Assembly: GCA_004552595.1 (NCBI GenBank)
Contig: SFNX01000075.1
Span: 1 to 8,594 of the forward strand
Reading direction: 5' to 3'
Length of the DNA: 8,594 nt
Source: Lachnospiraceae bacterium
Lineage (GTDB): Bacteria; Bacillota; Clostridia; Lachnospirales; Lachnospiraceae
The notes below the pieces were generated by a model. The model had not been told where the DNA came from and searched no databases. It worked only from the letters and a program-made list of their open reading frames with translations. Below, one piece after another: positions 6,119-8,594 of the stretch (positions are counted from its first letter, which is position 1; each line of letters starts with the position of its first letter). Made by a program: the position numbers and the translations under genes.

Positions 6119-7228
6119 CTATGATAACAGTCTATCATACACTTCTATATACTGCCTACTAACTTTAATATAGTCGTGATGCTTGCGCACAAAAGCGGCA
6201 CTCTCGCGCGACATTTTGCTTATCCTGCCTGGAGTGAGCAAAGCTTCACGCAGAACATTTAGGTTGTATTCATCATCATGAGGACGAACATTAATTATTG
6301 GACGTAATTCTTTCTCTCCAATAAAGTCGTAATATTCCTCCTCGCCACCGCCAATGACAACTGTTCCACGAGCCATGGCGGCAAGCGAGTTCATGGCGGG
6401 AGTATAAGAATATAACTGGTCTACCAATACATCGGCTTCTTCAAGTATTTTGCAATATTCTATATATGGTACATCATATACCTTGTTTACAACAACCTTG
6501 TCGGGATGCTCTGCTGCTATCTTTTCAACAAGCTCACCTATTATGCTTGCTCCCTTTATAAAGTCCCTGCGCTTCTGTATGCCTACAAGCACCTTTATGG
6601 GCCAATGCATGCCTTTCACACTGATATTCTTCTCATCGGGTATCTCGATGGGTAGGGGCAGATAATGCAGTCTTGGGCGATATTTATCCTTATTATAGTA
6701 CATATAGTACTCATAAAGACAGGCGGCAAAAGCGTCTGCATGCTTATTTACATACCGACAACAACTCAAAAACTCCGGCAGATGCTGTTCTTCTATTCTC
6801 CATTTGTTTTCCTCTACATTTATGGCTTTAGTTCCTATATGAGTGTCGGAATAGGCAAGTACGCCTTGGGCTTGGGCGTTAAAGACAACAATGTCGTCTC
6901 CCCAACATCCTCTCACCACTTTCTTGTTAAAGCGCTTTATGAACTTGAAGAAAAGCTTGTTCCATCCTAACTTCAACGGTATGGTGTGGAAGTCGTTCAT
7001 CTGAACAATGTCGTTGCCAATGAACACAGGCAGATTTGTAAGTATCTTCCAAATAACCTTCAAGCCACTTAATTTGCCCCAACGCATATCCCTGCCCACA
7101 TCAATATCACGAGGACAATCCCATATACAACCCGCGGACACAAGTGTCACATCGTGCCCAAGAGCCTCAAACGCCTTACGTAATGTGCTATGTACAAAGC
7201 TTGCCTCACCTAAAAGTAATATCCTCAT
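6119..7228 (-). CDS. GT4-like (GT-B) glycosyltransferase, divergent donor motif
   Basis: A 369-residue GT-B type protein. The N-terminus MRILLLGEASFVHSTLRKAF and the following LGHDVTLVS are typical of the acceptor domain of GT4 enzymes. The linker LHYLPLPIEIP (187-197) precedes the donor domain, which opens with IKVLVGIQKRRDFIKGASI (211-229). The donor site reads EEADVLVDQLYSYTPAMNSL and then AAMARGTVVIGGGEEEYYD. The usual LEAMA glutamate of related enzymes is Ala at 283, although acidic residues occur just after (EEE 296-298). It may therefore use an altered donor site or belong to a distinct subfamily; loss of activity is also possible. It is the last gene of a minus-strand operon, 3 bp after the acyltransferase stop. 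Its role is presumably adding a sugar to the glycan acylated by its neighbour. Donor and acceptor are unknown. Confidence 0.85.
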   Translation of the reverse strand: MRILLLGEASFVHSTLRKAFEALGHDVTLVSAGCIWDCPRDIDVGRDMRWGKLSGLKVIWKILTNLPVFIGNDIVQMNDFHTIPLKLGWNKLFFKFIKRFNKKVVRGCWGDDIVVFNAQAQGVLAYSDTHIGTKAINVEENKWRIEEQHLPEFLSCCRYVNKHADAFAACLYEYYMYYNKDKYRPRLHYLPLPIEIPDEKNISVKGMHWPIKVLVGIQKRRDFIKGASIIGELVEKIAAEHPDKVVVNKVYDVPYIEYCKILEEADVLVDQLYSYTPAMNSLAAMARGTVVIGGGEEEYYDFIGEKELRPIINVRPHDDEYNLNVLREALLTPGRISKMSRESAAFVRKHHDYIKVSRQYIEVYDRLLS

Positions 7229-7231
7229 ATT

Positions 7232-8281
7232 CTATTTAAAGAAATTTGTGTTCCTTATCTTCGACAAAAACGCCATGTTGAATTTATTTGTAAGATGAGA
7301 GAACAGTATTAGTATGGTGGTAAACAGTATAAAATGAATTGTTGTCAAGTCAGATATACCAACTTGAACAGATATACTGTTGAATATCCTTAGCACTGGT
7401 GCATGTATGATATACAAGCAAAATGATATGTTTCCCAACCATAGCATTGTTTTTCCTTGCAAAAACCTGGAAACAACGCCTTTGCTTTGGTCTGACAATG
7501 CAAAGAAGAATATGGTCAAGGGTATGGATAGCCAAAAGATGAATACTGTCCTTACTCTCGGTTGAAGGTGAGGATATACTATGGCTGTGACTACTATGAG
7601 CAATATCAAAGAAAATTCCATTGACGACACTACAAAAGAAGACTTTTTGACAAGCTTATCCTTCAGTGCGATGCCTTTGTCAGAGATGTATAGTTTGAAT
7701 AATATAATACCAATAATGAAATCCAATAGTCTCGTTAACGGATTGGCATACAGTACGGGATTCACCAGACTGGAGGGTAACACAACCATTAGGCATATAT
7801 ACAACAAAAACACGAAGAGGCTTATTGAGTATAGTCTTATGTTGTCGACACGTAAAATGAGTTTGTTTAACGAGGAAAACACCACGTAGAAAAACATGAT
7901 GTCACAAAGAAACCATGACGGACTGTTGGCCACGAAGTAGAAACTGTCGGCAGGAACCCAACTTTGCAGCAAAAGTAAGTTTGCTATTGCTGCTTCAGGT
8001 TCACAATATTTCTCAAGTCTTAAGTCAAGGGCAAACATTATGATGAACGTAATAATATGCAATGGATATATCTTTATCCATTGTTTCACACAGAATGGCT
8101 TTGTGCTGAATAATCCTTTTGATATTCTTTCGCTGTATGCTAATGAAAGCACGAATCCACTTAACATGAAGAAGAACGAGACACCACATTCTCCTCCAAA
8201 GTCAAAACTTGAACCTATGTAGTGTGACAACACCACAAGCATGATGAAAATGAATCTTAGTGACTGTAATGTGTGTATCAT
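7232..8281 (-). CDS. Membrane O-acyltransferase (acyltransferase-3 family, OafA/WecH-like)
   Basis: A 349-residue inner-membrane protein with about ten predicted helices, the normal size for a stand-alone acyltransferase-3 domain. These enzymes transfer acetyl or other short acyl groups to hydroxyls of surface polysaccharides or LPS sugars. Family signs are the start LQSLRFIFIMLVVLSHY with R9 and the conserved H20, GVSFFFMLSGFVLS (33-46), a basic WIKIYPLH segment (68-75), SPSWFLCDIMFFY (120-132), and GNISFCLYIIHAPV (283-296) near the end. The family's usual RR-x-RIYP motif is here KQWIKIYP, a mild divergence. No periplasmic SGNH domain is attached. ATG 8281 lies 4 bp after the upstream gene's stop, and the next gene starts 3 bp after its own stop, so it is an internal operon gene. 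The substrate is probably the glycan made by the nearby glycosyltransferases. Confidence 0.93.
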   Translation of the reverse strand: MIHTLQSLRFIFIMLVVLSHYIGSSFDFGGECGVSFFFMLSGFVLSLAYSERISKGLFSTKPFCVKQWIKIYPLHIITFIIMFALDLRLEKYCEPEAAIANLLLLQSWVPADSFYFVANSPSWFLCDIMFFYVVFSSLNKLILRVDNIRLYSISLFVFLLYICLMVVLPSSLVNPVLYANPLTRLLDFIIGIILFKLYISDKGIALKDKLVKKSSFVVSSMEFSLILLIVVTAIVYPHLQPRVRTVFIFWLSIPLTIFFFALSDQSKGVVSRFLQGKTMLWLGNISFCLYIIHAPVLRIFNSISVQVGISDLTTIHFILFTTILILFSHLTNKFNMAFLSKIRNTNFFK

Positions 8282-8285
8282 ATTA

Positions 8286-8594
8286 TCATCGGATTACTTT
8301 TCTGCCATTTTCAATGTATACTCTTTTGCCACCAGGGATAGATACAGTTCTCTTTCCGTCAAGGCTGTATATTTTCCCGTCTCCATTTTCTTTTTGCAAA
8401 ATCATGGAAGGTACGTACGAAACGACACCCAATATCTTATTCAGTGCTGAAATATTGTCAACATACCATTGCTTTACATATTCCAACTCCTCGTCGAGGT
8501 CGAGGGGGACGGGATTGTTGTTCCACTTGTCATACTCACGCTGCCATGCGCCAGACTCCTTGAATCTCTCGGCATAAGCGTCAAGACGGGAGTT
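8286..8594 (-). CDS. C-terminal part of a secreted/surface protein, possibly CotH-kinase family (5' end outside window)
   Basis: The minus-strand frame is open from the window edge at 8594 to TGA at 8288-8286, giving the last 102 residues. An internal TTG at 8486 is not a credible start, because the frame is open upstream of it and coding in character. The first part (RLDAYAERFKESGAWQREY, then a Pro/Asp-rich segment and EELEYVKQWYVDNISALNKIL) resembles the C-terminus of CotH-type secreted kinases, where a helix with W..R/D..LD follows the catalytic core. That resemblance is suggestive only. The last 30 residues contain KIYSLDGKRTVSIPGGKRVY and end ENGRKVIR. This is the short 'IY-L-GKR...G-Y-NG-K' tail frequent on exported Prevotella and Bacteroides proteins, so export to the surface is likely. 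It is the first visible gene of the operon with the acyltransferase and GT4-like genes. Confidence 0.75.
   Translation of the reverse strand, partial: NSRLDAYAERFKESGAWQREYDKWNNNPVPLDLDEELEYVKQWYVDNISALNKILGVVSYVPSMILQKENGDGKIYSLDGKRTVSIPGGKRVYIENGRKVIR

Noticed and set aside
8286..8486. A stand-alone 66-residue protein starting at TTG 8486.
   Set aside because: The frame stays open to the window edge with coding-like content, so this is the tail of a larger gene.

Overview
The window looks like chromosomal DNA of a Bacteroidales bacterium, most likely Prevotella or a close relative (Segatella/Bacteroides). The grounds are an AT-rich base composition, Bacteroidetes-type promoters (-7 box TAnnTTTG, with a -33 TTTG), start codons without Shine-Dalgarno sequences, and two cell-surface protein tails of the kind common in this group. 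There are no RNA genes, insertion sequences or CRISPR arrays. The theme is surface glycan: five glycosyltransferase or glycosyltransferase-like genes, an O-acyltransferase and a phosphoethanolamine transferase. No nucleotide-sugar pathway, flippase or transport gene is visible, so this is part of a larger locus or an accessory decoration locus.

Layout: (1) 1-1963, plus strand: the end of a secreted protein with a FlgD-like/T9SS-type C-terminal domain (possibly PorZ), then a GT2 and a GT4 glycosyltransferase, tightly packed and probably one operon. (2) 1953-3551, minus strand: an AT-rich, apparently single-gene unit for a membrane phosphoethanolamine transferase. Its 3' end overlaps that of the GT4 gene by 11 bp, and it has its own good promoter. 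(3) 3552-3721: a divergent promoter region. (4) 3722-5914, plus strand: an unassigned multi-pass membrane protein with GT-C/polymerase-like motifs, then a GT2 glycosyltransferase. (5) 5915-6118: the gap between convergent genes, holding a four-unit, 21-bp-period array of palindromes. (6) 6119-8594, minus strand: a three-gene unit, transcribed in the order secreted protein tail (possibly CotH-like), O-acyltransferase, divergent GT4-like glycosyltransferase, with gaps of only 3-4 bp.

How they may work together (inference): the GT2 and GT4 enzymes would build an oligosaccharide on a lipid carrier at the inner face of the membrane. The membrane protein at 3722 could add a sugar from a lipid-linked donor or polymerise repeat units at the periplasmic side. 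The acyltransferase would O-acylate the glycan, and the phosphoethanolamine transferase would modify lipid A or core. If the first protein is PorZ, which in Porphyromonas gingivalis handles A-LPS for type IX secretion, the following sugar genes could make or decorate the LPS it uses.

The least explained items are the membrane protein at 3722-4963, the 21-bp palindrome array, and the minus-strand operon that pairs a secreted protein with glycan enzymes.
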